From: Strobilurus pachycystidiatus
Taxonomy: Eukaryota; Basidiomycota; Agaricomycetes; Agaricales; Physalacriaceae
Assembly: GCA_019915135.1 (NCBI GenBank)
Contig: JAHLMK010000011.1
Span: 930,001 to 994,000 of the forward strand
DNA: 64,000 bases
Reading direction: 5' to 3'
Position numbers and translations under genes: made by a program. Below are positions 20,141-32,641 of the stretch, in pieces. The notes under the pieces were generated by a model that saw only the letters and a program-made list of their open reading frames with translations, ran no database searches and was not told where the DNA came from. Positions within the stretch are counted from its first letter, which is position 1; the number at the start of each line of letters is the position of its first letter.

Positions 20141-23100
20141 ATGAACTACCTGCGCGGTGCAGTGAGCGCTATCAGTGCGCCATACCAGTACTACAAGGAG
20201 CTTCCGCCAATCAATGCCTCCACGCTGACCGGCGCCATCGATGTCATTGTCGTACAGCGTCCAGCGGACAACGGCGGTACGGAGCTGGCCTGCTCGCCCT
20301 TCCACGTCCGCTTCGGCAAATGGCAGGTCCTCAGGCCATCGGAGAAGAAGGTGCGCCGTCCTTTGCGCTGTGCCCGCCGTCGCTAAACGTAGAGCAGGTC
20401 ACCGTCCTCGTCAATGGGCATCCGATCCCCTTCAATATGAAGATCGGAGAGGCTGGCGAGGCCTTCTTCATATTCGAGACTGACGACGACGTCCCTGAAG
20501 AGCTGATCACGTCACCGCTACTGCAGCCCACCGACGACAGCGCTGAGGCCAAGGCGCAGCCAGACTTCCTCGATCTCGATGCGTCATCAGAGGCGAAACA
20601 GACACCTCACGACGAAGAACATCCAACGAGCCCCGCGGAAGAGGACCCGACGATAAGGGAGCTCAACGAACGCGCAGATGAAGCCTTGAGCAAGGTCGGC
20701 AAGCATGTGGAACATACGCCAAATGTCGAATTCACTGAAAGTACGCTCTACTCTTGTCCCATACATTCATCATCTCAGACAGCGAGGCAGACATAGCCTA
20801 CGATGTGGAGGGATATCATGCCAGCGGAAAGCACGACCGTGAACGCTCGGATCGCACCGTAAAGTCAGATGATGACTTCAAATTTCCCTGTGAGTAATTG
20901 CACACACCCTAGTCGCCAAAAAGGCCAAAGCGCATTTCTAGCAACGCCTCGGACCAAACCTCTTGGTAGCTCCAGTCCTCTCACTTTACTTTCAATCTCA
21001 TTCCTTGCCAGATGAAGAGGACGAAGTGGGATTTGGATTCCCCAGCTCATCATCACGACCTCCCTCCCCACCACGTACCCCATCTCCTGGCCTCAAACCC
21101 TCACGCACCCCATCCCCTAGCCAGTCACATTCGCCTTCCCCGTCAACTGCCTATAAATTCCCTGCCATGCGTGCAACTTCAGAGCCGCCACCAGATCACG
21201 AAGAACCTGATGGTGCCCCTTCACATTCTCTGCCGCCGCTGACCATCGGACCCCAGCAGGAATACTCGTGGGAATGGGGCGCTTTCCCCCAGCCTTCCCC
21301 CATGAAGGCGACATTCGGAAAAGGTGGCAGGATCGAGGACAATACAATGACCTGGGGCAAGAGTAAATCAAAGTCCATTGGCAATCATCTGGAGGCCGTT
21401 GAGGAGACCGAAGGCAGAAGTCGCAGCGTTCCTCCTATTTCAAGAGGGAAGGGCAAAGGCAAGGAAGTATTTCCATCATCGGAGGAAGGGGACGAACAGG
21501 GCGATACCGAATATGGGGCTGGTGGGCGCTTGAGTGTAGACCAGTCAGATCCAACCAAGTTCCGGGTCTCAATCGAAGGAAGGCGGATTGATTTCGAATT
21601 GAGTCTGATGCACAATGATGACGAGCGTCGAGGGCGGCAGACCAGGACAGACCAGGGACCCACGTCTTTCGAAGTAGACCGGCTGGACGATTTTGAATTT
21701 GCCAGGCTGTTTGAGTCGGGAAAGATTGACTTGAACACCTTACTGGACGATGAACGGATCGTTGATGATCCCTCGTTGGTTTTGAAATGGTCGGAGGGGC
21801 AGTAAGTTCTCGTCTCGCTCAATTGTGCTAGTTGTCTAACTAATATGACAGGTACATACGCCAAATCGATGAGTCACCACTCTTCAAGGCTCTCGCTTTG
21901 TGGCGCTCGGAATACCTACAACGACGCGAAGCAGGTATTCCGACGCGTCCTTCTTCTCCTTTCGCTGAGGAAGAGGAGGGAGCAAAGTCTGGAGGAGAGG
22001 AAGCTGAAGACGCGCCAGATGACGGTACTCCTGAACCCCGAAAGCCTCCAACATCTTCATCCTGGGTACAATGGTGGAGTCGCAGTCGGAGAAACAACGC
22101 GAAACAATCTGAGAGACCATCACTAAAGGGGGCGAATTCAGTACCCTTGGCCAGTGAGAATGATGTACGCCACTCAAGCCTTTTGTTGTTTCCTTGAAGC
22201 TCATAGATCGTAGCGTACACCGCTGCATCCTCCGCGGCCGAAAGACTTCCCTTCGACAGGCTCTGCTCCTGCGCTTCCTTCTACACCTGTCAATGAGCCA
22301 GCGCAGGACGAGACACCAAAAGAGAAAGCCGAAGCTCCCGTGAAAGGAAAAAAGTTTGCCAAAACCCTTCGTTTGACGTCGGATCAACTGGTACGTTCAT
22401 TCTTGACATTCGCATACAGTCATTGATGAGACCCATAGAAAACACTCAAGTTGAAACCGGGGTCCAATACCATAACATTTTCACTGTCAATGACGGGTGC
22501 TGTCGTTTGTACTGCCCGCATCTTTGTGTGGGAGTCTACGGATCGCGTGTTGATCTCTGACATTGACGGCACTATCACGAAGTGAGTAAAGACTCATGGC
22601 GGCTGTAGACAAAGATGTTAACCGTCTCAGGTCTGACGCGTTAGGCCACATCTATGCATTAGTCGGACGCGACTGGACGCATACTGGAGTTGCCAAGCTG
22701 TACACCGATATATGTCGAAACGGATACAAGATTCTATATCTCACTTCTAGGGCTATTGGACAGGCGGACGCGACGAGGGACTATCTCAAGAACATCAAAC
22801 AGAACGACCATCAGCTACCTGAAGGTCCTGTTATTATGAGTCCCGATCGACTAATGGCGTCTTTACACAGGCAAGTCTACTCGAACATTCCCCGATTCAG
22901 CATACCAACTCCTCATTGAAGGGAGGTCATCATGCGCAAGCCCGAGGTCTTCAAGATGGCGTGCTTGCGAGATATCCAACGTCTCTTCGGCGAGTCCAGT
23001 AAGAATCCCTTCTATGCAGGATTCGGTAACCGAATCACCGATGCCCTGTCATACCGGAGCGTGAATGTCCCCAGTTCGAGGATCTTCACCATCGATTCAA

Positions 23101-23864
23101 CGGGTGAGGTCAAGCTCGAGCTTCTGGAGTTGGCTGGATATAAATCATCGTGAGCTCGTTCTCAAAGTTTGTGGATCTCCCTCTAACGCTTGAACAGGTA
23201 CATTCACATGACCGACCTCGTTGACCAAATGTTCCCGCCCATACATCGGAAGTGGACCCCAGAGTTTACCGACTTCAACTACTGGAAGACACCCATACAG
23301 GAGTTCCCACTTCCTGACCTGTCCCCTCCTTCGCCAGCACTCAGTGCTCGCTCTGATGCCTCCAACACAACCGGCTTGGCTCGTCTAAGGAATTTCAGCT
23401 TGATGGGTAGTCGGCAGGCGAATAACGTCCCTAGGTCCAACGCGTCCACACCTCGCGACACTTCACCAGTGAGCGAAGGGGAGCGAAGCCAGCAGCTGCG
23501 CCAAATGTCCTCTTTTGAGAGACTGAGCAGTACATTTGGGTTCTCGGGATCCTCGTCTGCCAGCCGGAGGAGCGCCAGCCCCGACTCGATGTCCACCTCG
23601 TCAATCGCTTATGCGGAATCCGAATCCGAATCAGAGGTAGATGATGTCGGGACCGGGGGCAGGCGCAAGAGGGAGCGGACAAGAAGTATGAGCAGCATTC
23701 CTGGAGCGCTGGATGATATGCATTTCGAGATAGACGACGTTGAAGAGGAAGATCATGAATATGACGGGGAGGAAAATGGACAGATGCATGAAGACGCTGC
23801 TGAAGAGGATTTCGACGAGGATCTCTTAGCGGCTGGTGAGATGAAGAATGTGCCATTTCTGTAG
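20141..23864 (+). CDS. PAH1: Lipin / phosphatidate phosphatase (Pah1 homologue)
   Basis: Dephosphorylates phosphatidate to diacylglycerol at the ER/nuclear membrane, controlling lipid storage and nuclear membrane growth. The N-Lip domain starts MNYLRGAVSAISAPYQYY, with FHVRFGKWQVLRP and NGHPIPFNMKIGEAGEAFF. A long disordered Ser/Pro middle follows, including the WVQWWSRSR block before the catalytic part. The LNS2/HAD domain has ISDIDGTIT (catalytic DxDxT at 22559), KSDALGHIY, LYLTSRAIGQAD, VIMRKPEVFKM and HMTDLVDQMFPP. The C-terminus is acidic (EEDFDEDLLAAGE), as in yeast Pah1, where it recruits the Nem1-Spo7 phosphatase. At least nine short introns, for example 20351-20397 and one that splits the K codon just after DGTIT. 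Appears intact, about 1,050 residues. Confidence 0.92.
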
Positions 23865-24566
23865 ATCTTGCATATTGTTGTGGATTGTATCTTTACTATT
23901 ACTTAGAGACTTGAATGAACGAATTGATCGGCGGTATGATCGTGATGCGCCAGCCAGGGCAGCGCTTGTAAGTACTTGTTTGCTCGGAGCAGCCATCATC
24001 ACAGGCCTTGTAAAAACACTTTCTTCACCTGCGTCTTGACATCTGCATTCTCTGGCGAACGAATCTACTCAAAGCAAAACCTCACTACCTCGAGCGGACA
24101 AACACCGTCAACGATGGCTGCCAAGGGCTCAAGTCGTTTTCGAACACTTGTGGCGTAATCCAACGAAGCATGGTATCTGATCGGGATCTGGTGCGGGATC
24201 CTTTGCGCTGAGCGCTGAGCCTTCCATTTTCCGCATCGAATTCGCTAGCTCCTCCATATCGTCGAAGAATGTACACTGCATGGCAACGTCTCCTCAATAA
24301 TGGTCAAACTTGACGTAAGTAAGTATCAAAAAGGATGCCCAACAAAATTCGCTTGGATACCCGTCTTCGATCTCAGAACAGTCAACGCCCCAGTCAATCC
24401 CCGTCAAGAAAAATCCTCGTAGGAGTTGATCGAACGTTATTAATTTTAGCAGGGAAGAACTGCTTATATTCCTGCGAGTTGAGGGCCTACCTTTCGACTC
24501 TTGTTACCAGTGGTCAGGACATCAGCCTAGTGTAGGGGCTCCCCTCCTCTCACATTTCCTTTCGTC
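23865..24566. other. Intergenic, no gene supported
   Basis: 3' flank of the lipin gene and 5' flank of the GH71 gene. Nothing recognised. Confidence 0.4.
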
Positions 24567-25524
24567 ATGCTCGTCACTCCTTCCAGGACGTTCGCCTTCC
24601 TCACTCTTTTAATATCTTCAACTCTTGGTCGACTCGGCGAACAACGCTCTCATGGCTCAAAACTTCACATGCGTGTACCGGCACCAGCGCCTGTCAGCAA
24701 CTCTTCTGTGATCATCGAATCTGACATCGAGAAGCGCGATAACGCTAAATATGTTTTCATGCATCATGTACGCTCTATTCCGCAGGATGCTCTATTCCAC
24801 AGGAAGCGTCGCTAATTTACTGCTAGATTGTTGGCAGTATGTATCCAGTTGGTTGTTTTGCAGACGATCCTTTAATTTATGCCTATTGTTTCCTCGACAG
24901 ACACGTGTGTTGTCTCTCTTCTCTCCCTTGGCTTGACGATACTAAACTAGGCACCCAGATATCCGTACACCAAGGATGATTGGAGAACTGACATTGCACA
25001 AATTGCCGCCAAGGGAATGTATGGGCTCCCTCTGTCATTCTTCGCGTCGGCTCATCATGTATTCAAGTGACGCCATTGCCTTGAACATTGGTAGTGATTA
25101 TTGGCAGCGCGACCAGATCATCAGCGCATACGAAGCCGCCGCGGAGACCAGCATGAAAATGTTCATTTCATTCGACTACACGGCTTTCGACTGCACGGAT
25201 GCCTCTCCCACAATCGCTCTTTTCAACCAGATGAGGACCTTTTCGTCCCAGTTCTACTACAAAGGACAGCCCATGCTGTCCAGTTACTCCGGGAGCTGCC
25301 TGAGCGCCGATGAGTGGAGAAGGATGAAATCTGAGACTGGTGCTTTCTTGATGCCCTTCATGTGGGGTCTCGAAGGGCAGTTTAGCAGCACTTGGGACTT
25401 CCTTGATTCCTGGCTCTGCTGGGGGTGCGCGTGGCCCAATGGAGACTCGGTCAAAACTGTATGTGATGGTGTCCCTTGTCGGAGATTCGGTACCTGTATT
25501 TTAAGGCCTTATATTCATCAATAA
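24567..25524 (+). pseudogene. GH71 alpha-1,3-glucanase (mutanase), 3' half missing
   Basis: A signal-like start MLVTPSRTFAFLTLLISS, then NAKYVFMHH, the family start before an IVG micro-exon. After small introns (one ends at 25070) come YPYTKDDWRTDIAQIAAKG, DAIALNIGSDYWQ, MKMFISFDYTAFDC, GQPMLSSYSG and FLMPFMWGLEGQF. These are typical of GH71 enzymes that cut alpha-1,3-glucan of fungal cell walls. Similarity stops abruptly after AWPNGDSVKT at about 25458; the frame then runs into unrelated, AT-rich palindromic sequence and stops. The second half of the roughly 430-residue family, including a C-terminal catalytic region, is absent from the window. Either the gene was cut by the adjacent insertion or the insertion sits in an intron whose next exon was lost. 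Confidence 0.7.
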
Positions 25525-26240
25525 TGGCGTAATGCCGCGGGCCGCGTTGGAAGGCCTTATAATAGACACCTTGTGACAATACATGCCGGTCATATGGAAC
25601 GGCCGAGAACATAAGGTTTTGCTTGACATCAGAAGGCTCCTTATCATCCGGCCGGTCTGCCATAGAATCTAGCCGGCTCGGCTTGTAATGTATGTTATAA
25701 GCCGAGCTATTTGGTGCAAACATCCGACCGGCAAAAGCCCTTGTAACGGCATTACAAGGTGAATGTGACGGCAATTGTTTTGTGCCTTCTGGGTACCCTT
25801 ATAAGGGTCCTTGTAATCAGCCTTACCACGACATTATGAGGGACATTTAACGAGGCTCATAAGGCCATTCCAATCTGCCTTATAAAGAGAATCATAAGCA
25901 CCTTCCGAGTATTCTTTCAGGCAGGAAAAAAAAATCTCCTCAGCGCAGTGCTGCCCGTACCCGTTCATTCTTTCCGTGGTTGCCCTTACTTGCTGTGTTT
26001 AGTGTTGCTTACTTACTGTGTTTAGCGTTGCGTACTTACTGTGCTTAGTTCCTTTACTTACTGTGCTCTGTTACTTATGGTTGCTGATCGTTACTTACTT
26101 ACTTACTGACCTTAGGTTGCTGACTGTCTTACTGTACTTACGGGCTACTTAATCATTTGACTCACAGCGGGCTTGAACTCGCGACCAGGATAAAAGAGAA
26201 CTTACGGGTGTAGTCCAGTACCAGCTGGACTACATTGCTT
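25459..26240 (-). mobile_element. Possible tRNA-derived SINE-like element
   Basis: On the minus strand the sequence begins with a tRNA-like head containing an A box (TAGTCCAGCTGG, 26221-26232) and a B box (GAGTTCAAGCCC, 26169-26180) about 40 nt apart, the internal RNA polymerase III promoter layout. Behind it lie a TAAGTAAG-rich tract and a body full of CTTATAAGG / CCTTGTAA palindromic words. The body ends where the GH71 reading frame breaks. No target duplication or tail repeat could be defined, so the boundaries are tentative. The head cannot fold as a working tRNA (mismatched T and acceptor stems). Confidence 0.45.
25975..26150. repeat. Degenerate ACTTACTGTGYTTAG tandem repeats
   Basis: Repeated words such as TTACTTACTGTGTTTAGCG at irregular spacing form a simple-sequence tract between the tRNA-like head and the palindromic body. 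Confidence 0.6.
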
Positions 26241-26406
26241 GCGAAATATATTGTAAGCACTGCCTTATATAGCCTTCAAAGCTCAGGCTGCGGGCAGTAG
26301 ATGACGAGAACACAACCAATAAGTACATTCCCGTTCTTTCCACATTGGATTTGAGATCACAAATTGATACATGTATATTCAATCTACCATTACAATTCAA
26401 CACTCT

Positions 26407-27634
26407 CTATTGACGATTGCGCTTGCGCGGCAGCAGTCCTGCAGCGAGTTGGGCCTCCTTAAACTCTTGCCTTGTTTTGTTAGTCCATCGCGTGTAGACT
26501 GCGCCATCCTTCGCCAACGCTTCCTGGTCAGCTCTTGAAAGCAGCGTAGACTCGGCAAAGCAGGTAAAGACGACACGCCGGCCTTGGACGGGGGCGCTGC
26601 AATGTGCTAGATACCGTGCCCGCACCGCAAAGAGTTGGCCTACCAGGATCGGGAATTTCTTTTGAAGCTGAACGGCACAGAAATCACCCCCCGTCCAGTC
26701 CCCAACGGCGACGACCCACGCGAACCAATCCGGACTGTCGGAGAAGTCCAAATGAATAACTTCACTGGCGCCCTCCTTCATTGCAATGGCAAAGACACAG
26801 GGCCCGAGGTCGAGGGCGGGGCGATCTTTGAACACCTGTGCGACATCAGGGTGTTCCAGTATACGCTGTCGAGTTCTGCAAGCCGATATTAAGATATGAC
26901 CCAGAGAAGGATAGGGTGCCGTACCTTTTGCCTCGTTCGACCTGATCTGGGAAGTCCTCGGCCCACAGACGATTGATTCGGGCAACGATGGTGTCCTTAA
27001 GAAATTGTAGGAGTTCGTCCATGGCAGCGATGGTTTTCTTCTTCTGATGCTTGGACTCGGATGTGATGACCGGGCCATGATCAGAAGAAAACTCCCAAAC
27101 ACCAAGGTGCAGGGCATGGGTTGCTGAACGTGCTTCGAGACCGGGTGAGAACCGCGGCTTGGTGGCCATGAGGGCGAAAAAAAGGTTCTTTGCGCGGTCA
27201 CATTGAACGGGTGAAAATACTCGATTGTACCGTTTGATGAGCACCTCCGATGGAGTCGTCATGTTTCGAGCGTCCATTTCCTGCATCGCGGGAGTGAGAG
27301 AGATGACTAGGGATGTGTCGTTATCTTCGTGGATGACGGGAAGATCGTCGGCTTTCGTGATGGGGAATTCGGCTTCGACGGTGTCGCGGACGAGGGCCTG
27401 GTTTTTCCTGAACTTGAGGAAGTGGTCGGGATGCTCCTCGAGCCGGACGCGAACTGAGAGGGTATAAGCTGGGAATGGAAATGAAATGGACAGCATACCG
27501 GTATGTGCCTCAACCACAGCGCGATTCCTCTCGCGACGTGATTCCGCGCGTTGAGGGCGTGGTTTCCGGCTGCTGCGGCGCGTCTTGCGATTTGGTTTGA
27601 CTTTTTCGATGGCGGTTGAGGAGGTGCTGGTCAT
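26407..27634 (-). CDS. TET/JBP-like 2-oxoglutarate/Fe(II) dioxygenase
   Basis: Basic N-terminal tail (KPNRKTRRSSRKPRPQR), then a catalytic domain with HLDFSDSPDWFAWVVAVGDW (Fe-binding H-x-D), GDFCAVQLQKKFPI, GQLFAVRARYLAHCSAP (distal His) and RRVVFTCF (Arg for 2-oxoglutarate). This layout is that of the fungal TET/JBP family, predicted to oxidise 5-methylcytosine in DNA. Intron 26876-26924 joins the two main exons (AG|A). A further 45-nt in-frame intron, 27454-27498 (GTATGC...CTCAG), is likely. Length 377-392 residues. A TATA-like TATAAGA lies about 50 nt upstream of the ATG at 27634. Agaricomycete TET/JBP genes are known to be expanded together with KDZ-type transposons; here a transposase lies about 5 kb away. 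It appears intact. Confidence 0.8.
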
Positions 27635-29164
27635 GGTGAGCCGAGGGAAATGGGTTCTGCTCGAACAACGTACCATCGGGTGTGTTCTTATAGCCAGAGG
27701 GCAGCGGCCACATGCGGTACATTCCTAAACAAGCTCACAACGTCAACAATGCTTTCAGTCAGCAAACAATGGAGAAACTCACTTTCTCATTGACGGTCTG
27801 TGGACCAGATACGTCACAAAAGGATCCAGCTTCGAGCGTTCTAGAGGCCATTGTGAGCTATTTAAGTTTGTGGACAACAGCACAACGGCATGAGCTGAAC
27901 AATGGCAAACGTTGTGGACAGATATAGTCACCCGTGGAAAATAGCCGGTGATGGTCGATCGGCGCATTCAGATAATAGCGAGGAGAGCCACCGACGAGCC
28001 ACGGACGACAGCCTTAAAGACCGAGGAAATGAACAACGTTCCGGAGACCCACCCCGCTGTTTCTCTCCACGTTGGCGTCACTGAATAGTCCGTGCAGCCG
28101 TTGTTCCGCCTGAGGAGAGTGTAGCCGCGCTTGAAACGATTGCGCCGAGCTCCCTCCTGTAGCCAGGCAGTCTCGACTTCGCGGTCCATGACAGTTCGCC
28201 ATCGTTGAGGAAGGGGCCGAGAGTGCAGCTGGCGCGTGGAACGATTGCGCCAGGCTCCTCTCCGGATCCTCTAGTACGGCCACCCTTTGGACGGGAGTGA
28301 TACCCGCTCGGTTTGTGCAGCCGGTTCGCCATGCCGTGCTCCTCGCCGATGCTCACCCCGACCCAAAGCGGTGACTGCTCGGGGTGTGTAGCTGGTTAGC
28401 CCCGCCGCGCTCCGCCCCGATGCTCGCCTCCAAGGACGGCTCTGAGCTTGAGGATTCAGTCACCTTCATGACAAGCATGTATTGCGCCCATTCGGCTCTT
28501 GGGAGGTACGCTGTGGCGGCAGCCTCAACGCCGGAGCGAGCAGATGAGATGAAAATAGCGGTGGCCAGTGCTGAGGGGGTGGAGAGGAGCAGGTCAGGCG
28601 GAGCGGCGGCCAAAAGGATGGAACGGATGGTCCGATCGGGTAAGGAATCCTTTTCTGAACGTGAGCGAGAATTCAAAGATCATTTGGCCTGGTTTACTCA
28701 CGTTTCGAGAGAACTCACACACCTTTTAGAACATGAATTGGCATTTTTCTCCAGACCACAGTCGCCGCGCGGCGCGCGCACCCTCCGTTCCTTCATGCAG
28801 CTCTCCTATTACATCTTTCGCGTCTTGTTCGGTCATTCATTCATGCGTCTCGGGCGTGTCACCGGTGGAGAGCAGTTCTATGCTGCAAGATGGGCCGGAT
28901 GGAAGTGCGGGAGATGGAGGTTAGAACGCATCGCACGGAACTTCGCGATCATGGTGGAGGGAAGGAAGGACCGTGACAGGTACAGTAACCGTGGTCCATA
29001 ATATTATTTGTGTATCCTCTTCATTGCTACGCTGGGATATTTGACGATAAATACAATCGTTCTACCTTGATCACGACAGCTCTGGACAAGTTTACGGAAG
29101 CCATATTCATAAAATCGATAAGTCTACGATTGACACAAAATCAGATATAATAATCGACGCAGAT
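27635..29164. other. Mostly non-coding; one weak ORF at 28384-29001
   Basis: Between the TET/JBP-like gene and the next minus-strand gene. The plus-strand frame 28384-29001 (205 codons) is GC-rich with an Arg/Ser/Glu-rich middle and some hydrophobic stretches (QLSYYIFRVLFGHSF). I recognise no family and no introns, so I do not call it as a gene. Two partly repeated segments (AACGATTGCGCC words near 28138 and 28240) also occur. Confidence 0.4.
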
Positions 29165-31836
29165 CTACGGCTCCTGGTTCCGGGGACTAGTACGAGTCGG
29201 CAACCTCTGTGCTGGCTTGGGCTTGGGGCGAACTCTCCCAACCATCAAGTCTTTGTAAGGGACAGGATCGACAGGGTACTGTAAGGCGGGGGTATCCATA
29301 TCAGCGGCCGGGTTTGCAGCAGCGGCAGCCTCTGATGACTCCGAGACTCCCGTCTCTCCTGGACCTGCTGCCACCTCTGACGGCGTCGGCACTTGCTTTT
29401 TTGAAGCCGATCTCCTGGTACCCGCCACCTTCTTGTTAGCCGCTGCCTTCCCAGGTCCCGTAGCCTTCTTGGTCGCCGCCTTTTTGGTATTAGCCTTCGC
29501 CGGCTTGCCTTTTCCTTTGGCCTTCCCCGGAAGCTTCTCGATAGTGCCTGCTGGATCTGACGCCGGAACGTCGTTGCTCGTGTCTTGAGGAACACTGCCT
29601 GTGCAGGACGTGAGTCACGGTACACCGGATATATGGATAGTTTATCTGCAAGACATGGCAAACTGACCTTGGGTGCTGTAGGCTGCAGAATACTGGCGAA
29701 CAAGATCTACGGCGCTTACTCGTTGGCCGCCAGTACCATCCTCTAGGTCCGAATCGTCCAAGTCTGTCAGCTCGGACCCATGTTCAGAGTGAGCGTACCC
29801 CGGATCTTCGGCCTGCCAGACCTGACCTTCAACAAAGGTATCGTGGAAATCCGTCAATTCGTCGTAAATGGGAACATCAGCATCGGCGACGCGATCAGGA
29901 AATTCCCCAATGTCAACGTTGGCCATATGATCTAGATTAAGATTACATATCAGCGGCTGTTGGAACAATTTGACCTTATAGATAATGAGCGTACCGTACG
30001 AGTTCGATTGTTCGGTTGTTGGCATCAATGCCCTCACGGGGACACCACTATCAGCGGGGCAAACGACAATTGTAACATTGGGAGGATGAACCTGGACAGA
30101 CCCAGTACCGAGTACAACAGTGGTTGAGGCGGCTGTAGGTGCGGGACCATTGACGGGAACAACAGGTGAGCTGATAGAACCGCCGATGGGGACATCGTCA
30201 GGAAGGGGAGGGTTAACGGGGGGAACGTTTGTCCCAGCAATGTCGCTGACGGCAGTCGTGCCTGTGTCGTCGGTCAACCCATTGAGAGCTGCCAAGGCAA
30301 AGGTAATATCGTCCTCTGGTCCTTCATCGGCGTCGTCCGTAGCTCCTCTACTGACGCGATCAGTCTGGGGTCCAAAGAGCTGCAGGTCAAACCACGCCAT
30401 GGTGAGACTCATAGGCGCGTCGTCCTGAGGATGATCATGCAAGCTGGTTTCGATAATGCTCTTGACGCGCTGGAACTCCTTCTCGTAAGGGAATCGAGTC
30501 TTGTTACCCTTGATGGTGAAGGTCCCTTCATTTGACAGAAGCCAGCGAGACTGTGAACATAGAAGCATATGATTATTAGAACAGTGAAGAATATGGCTAG
30601 CTCACCGTTATGGCAGCAAATGCAATCATTCCTGGCGTTGTCTTGTTGACACCCCATAGAAAGGCATTTGTCGCTTTGATGGCTCCCGGTCCAGTTCCCA
30701 GGAGACGGCTCTGGCCGAACAGAACAGGAATCAAGAGCTGGTATCATAGTCAGCATATGAGGCAGTCATATCAGGGATGACTATACTCGGACGAAGACTT
30801 CAGTGCGAAACAAAAGTTTGAAATCTCTGACACCGGCCGGAAAGTAGAGAGGAGGCCAGGTCTGGACGGACGCGACTTCGGAATCCAATCCTAGCAAAGA
30901 CTGGCAGCTGGGGCAGGTGAGCGTGTCAAAACCCGGCATGAGACTGGTGGCTGGTATGATATCGGCGAAGATGGCAATCTTAATGGCGAGATCCTTGATT
31001 CGAAACACCATGGCCGTGCGTAGAGCCGCACCAGCGGACTTGAGCTGTAGGAAAGCTGAATGAATGTCCACTCTCAACCGAAAGATTACTCACTGTAGTG
31101 ACGAAATCCGTTTCCGCCCTCTCTATGATCGTATGCCACGGCAGGCTAAAGCGGTCGTAGAGATACTTAGCAATGACAATAGTCTGGTATTCGGTCGACT
31201 CGGCCTTCTGAATGAGGCTGTTGGGATGACCGGGCTGGTGATGACCTTCGTGAGCAGCCAGAATGTCGCCGTAGGAGAAGTGCCAAAAAGGTTTAGTATC
31301 GAACCACGGATGGCAACAGATGATCATCTCCCGTCCACGCTTCGCCACTAGTTCCAACTCCTTCTTGCTATACTGGACAGCATCTAAACCTTTCGAGATG
31401 GCGTCGACGCGGGACGGCTCCTCGTCTGCATCTCTGGCCAAGCCTTTCTTCTTCCTACCTCTGGCCTTCTGAGCAGCCGATGTCCTCAGAGCATCCTCTT
31501 CGGCAACCTGGATTTTGTAGTCTTGAAGCTCCTTCTCCACGCTGGCCTTTCCGAGATGCGCCTTCTTGAGAGCCTAATGGATACCAGACATCGCAGCCAT
31601 TGATCAGTCGGGACTTGGTTGGATTGCAAGCGACGGCTCACCGAGGTCAATTCGTCAATATATGCATCAGGCCCTGCAACATCTCCTGGAGGTGGTCCTG
31701 GCATAGCGAGTAGAGAATTCAGAGGTCCAATCAAAGCTAGGTCGAAGTCCGGAGAGAGTCGTGATGCAGATGACCCGGACCTGAATGATGCAACGTGGTC
31801 CCATAAATTGGGATGCTTATCGAGATCGCACCTCAT
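29165..31836 (-). CDS. Transposon-associated basidiomycete protein of unknown function
   Basis: Multi-exon minus-strand gene. The first exon (31836 back to about 31575) reads LALIGPLNSLLAMPGPPPG. Next comes a charged coiled-coil-like exon (EKELQDYKIQVAEEDALR and an RGRKKKG basic cluster). The conserved centre follows with RGREMIICCHPWFD, YQTIVIAKYLYDRFSLPW, FKLLFRTEVFVR, IKATNAFLWGVNKTTPGMIAF and FPYEKEFQRVKSIIE, and then an acidic variable region. A Lys/Ala/Pro-rich basic tail ends with RNQEP at 29165. The NAFLWG...TPGMIA...F-Y-F pattern reminds me of basidiomycete DUF6698-type proteins often found next to transposons, but I cannot confirm this. No catalytic motif. It shares the strand of the transposase and TET/JBP-like genes. 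Confidence 0.6.
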
Positions 31837-31847
31837 CCTCCTCCCTC

Positions 31848-32586
31848 ATGGTCTCACTGACAGAGGACGAGATCGCCCGTGCTTGCCAGCCACCTTACCA
31901 CCCCAACGCTAAACACAGAGGCGTGAACCGCTATGATCACCGCGGATTCTATATGGTCAAATCCCCCCGGAACGTCGCCGGCATATACACGGAATGGTGC
32001 GTAGCTCTTGCGGTCTCCCATTCTATGGCTCATACTATGTGATTAGGAGTGATACGCCAGCGGGATGCGCTTCGCCCCGAGATGAGACGTGGCAAGATGC
32101 CGTGAACCGCTGGGCGTCATTCTGTCTCTTCCAACACAAGACTCCCGCCCAACATTTCGACTTTGCTTCAAGCGCTGCTCCTCAGGCCCCTACTCCCCAG
32201 ACACCCGCTCCCCAGACACCCTCCCGATCGTCAAAGTTCAAGCCAGCGATTACAACCCAGCTGACACCACGGACGCCATCCTCCCGGCAGCAGCAACCGG
32301 ATCTCTACACCACGCCAGCTCGCCCTCAAACTCCAGCCTCCTCTACGCCTGCGCCGTCCACTCCCTACTATGCGGTTCAGACAAAGAGCAGGCTGCAGGT
32401 GGCGAGCACCGTGTAAGTCTTGTGCGATGTCTCTTCCGACGATTGTTTCATTGATACTTCACTAATAGCGCTCAATCACGGAAGATTTTCGAACGAGAGG
32501 AACAGGCTGGAGAGGAGCCTGTTCTTGTAGTTGTGCCAAGCATTGAGGAGCTTACCAAGTTGATGTCCGATGTCAAACTTAAGTAG
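31848..32586 (+). CDS. Small proline/threonine-rich protein of unknown function
   Basis: Three exons. The first starts MVSLTEDEIARACQPPYHP and contains RGFYMVKSPRNVAGIYTEW. An intron (GTGCGTAGC...GATTAG, 31997-32047) joins it to SDTPAGCASPRDETWQDAV and WASFCLFQH. A Thr/Pro/Gln tail with repeated QTPAPQTPS-type words follows. A last intron (GTAAGT...AATAG) joins a short acidic C-terminus ending MSDVKLK. The N-terminal domain has the size and look of the viroplasmin/RNase H1 N-terminal-like modules that basidiomycete mobile-element genes often carry (a Y-x-V ... W motif), but this is a guess. Its ATG lies only 11 nt from that of the divergent gene at 31836, and its stop lies 55 nt from the convergent transposase stop. 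Confidence 0.55.
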
Positions 32587-32641
32587 CCGTTTCAATAGTT
32601 ATCATCCGTCGCAAATGCAGTTCCATTCCCTATTACAATGA

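Noticed and set aside
25975..26150. CRISPR-like array
   Set aside because: Repeats are degenerate, short and irregularly spaced in a fungal nuclear context; they are a simple-sequence tract.
26165..26240. Functional tRNA gene on the minus strand
   Set aside because: A and B boxes are good, but the T stem and the acceptor stem do not pair, so it is a tRNA-derived head at most.
28384..29001. 205-codon plus-strand frame
   Set aside because: GC-rich region where chance frames are long; no recognised family and no promoter or intron support.
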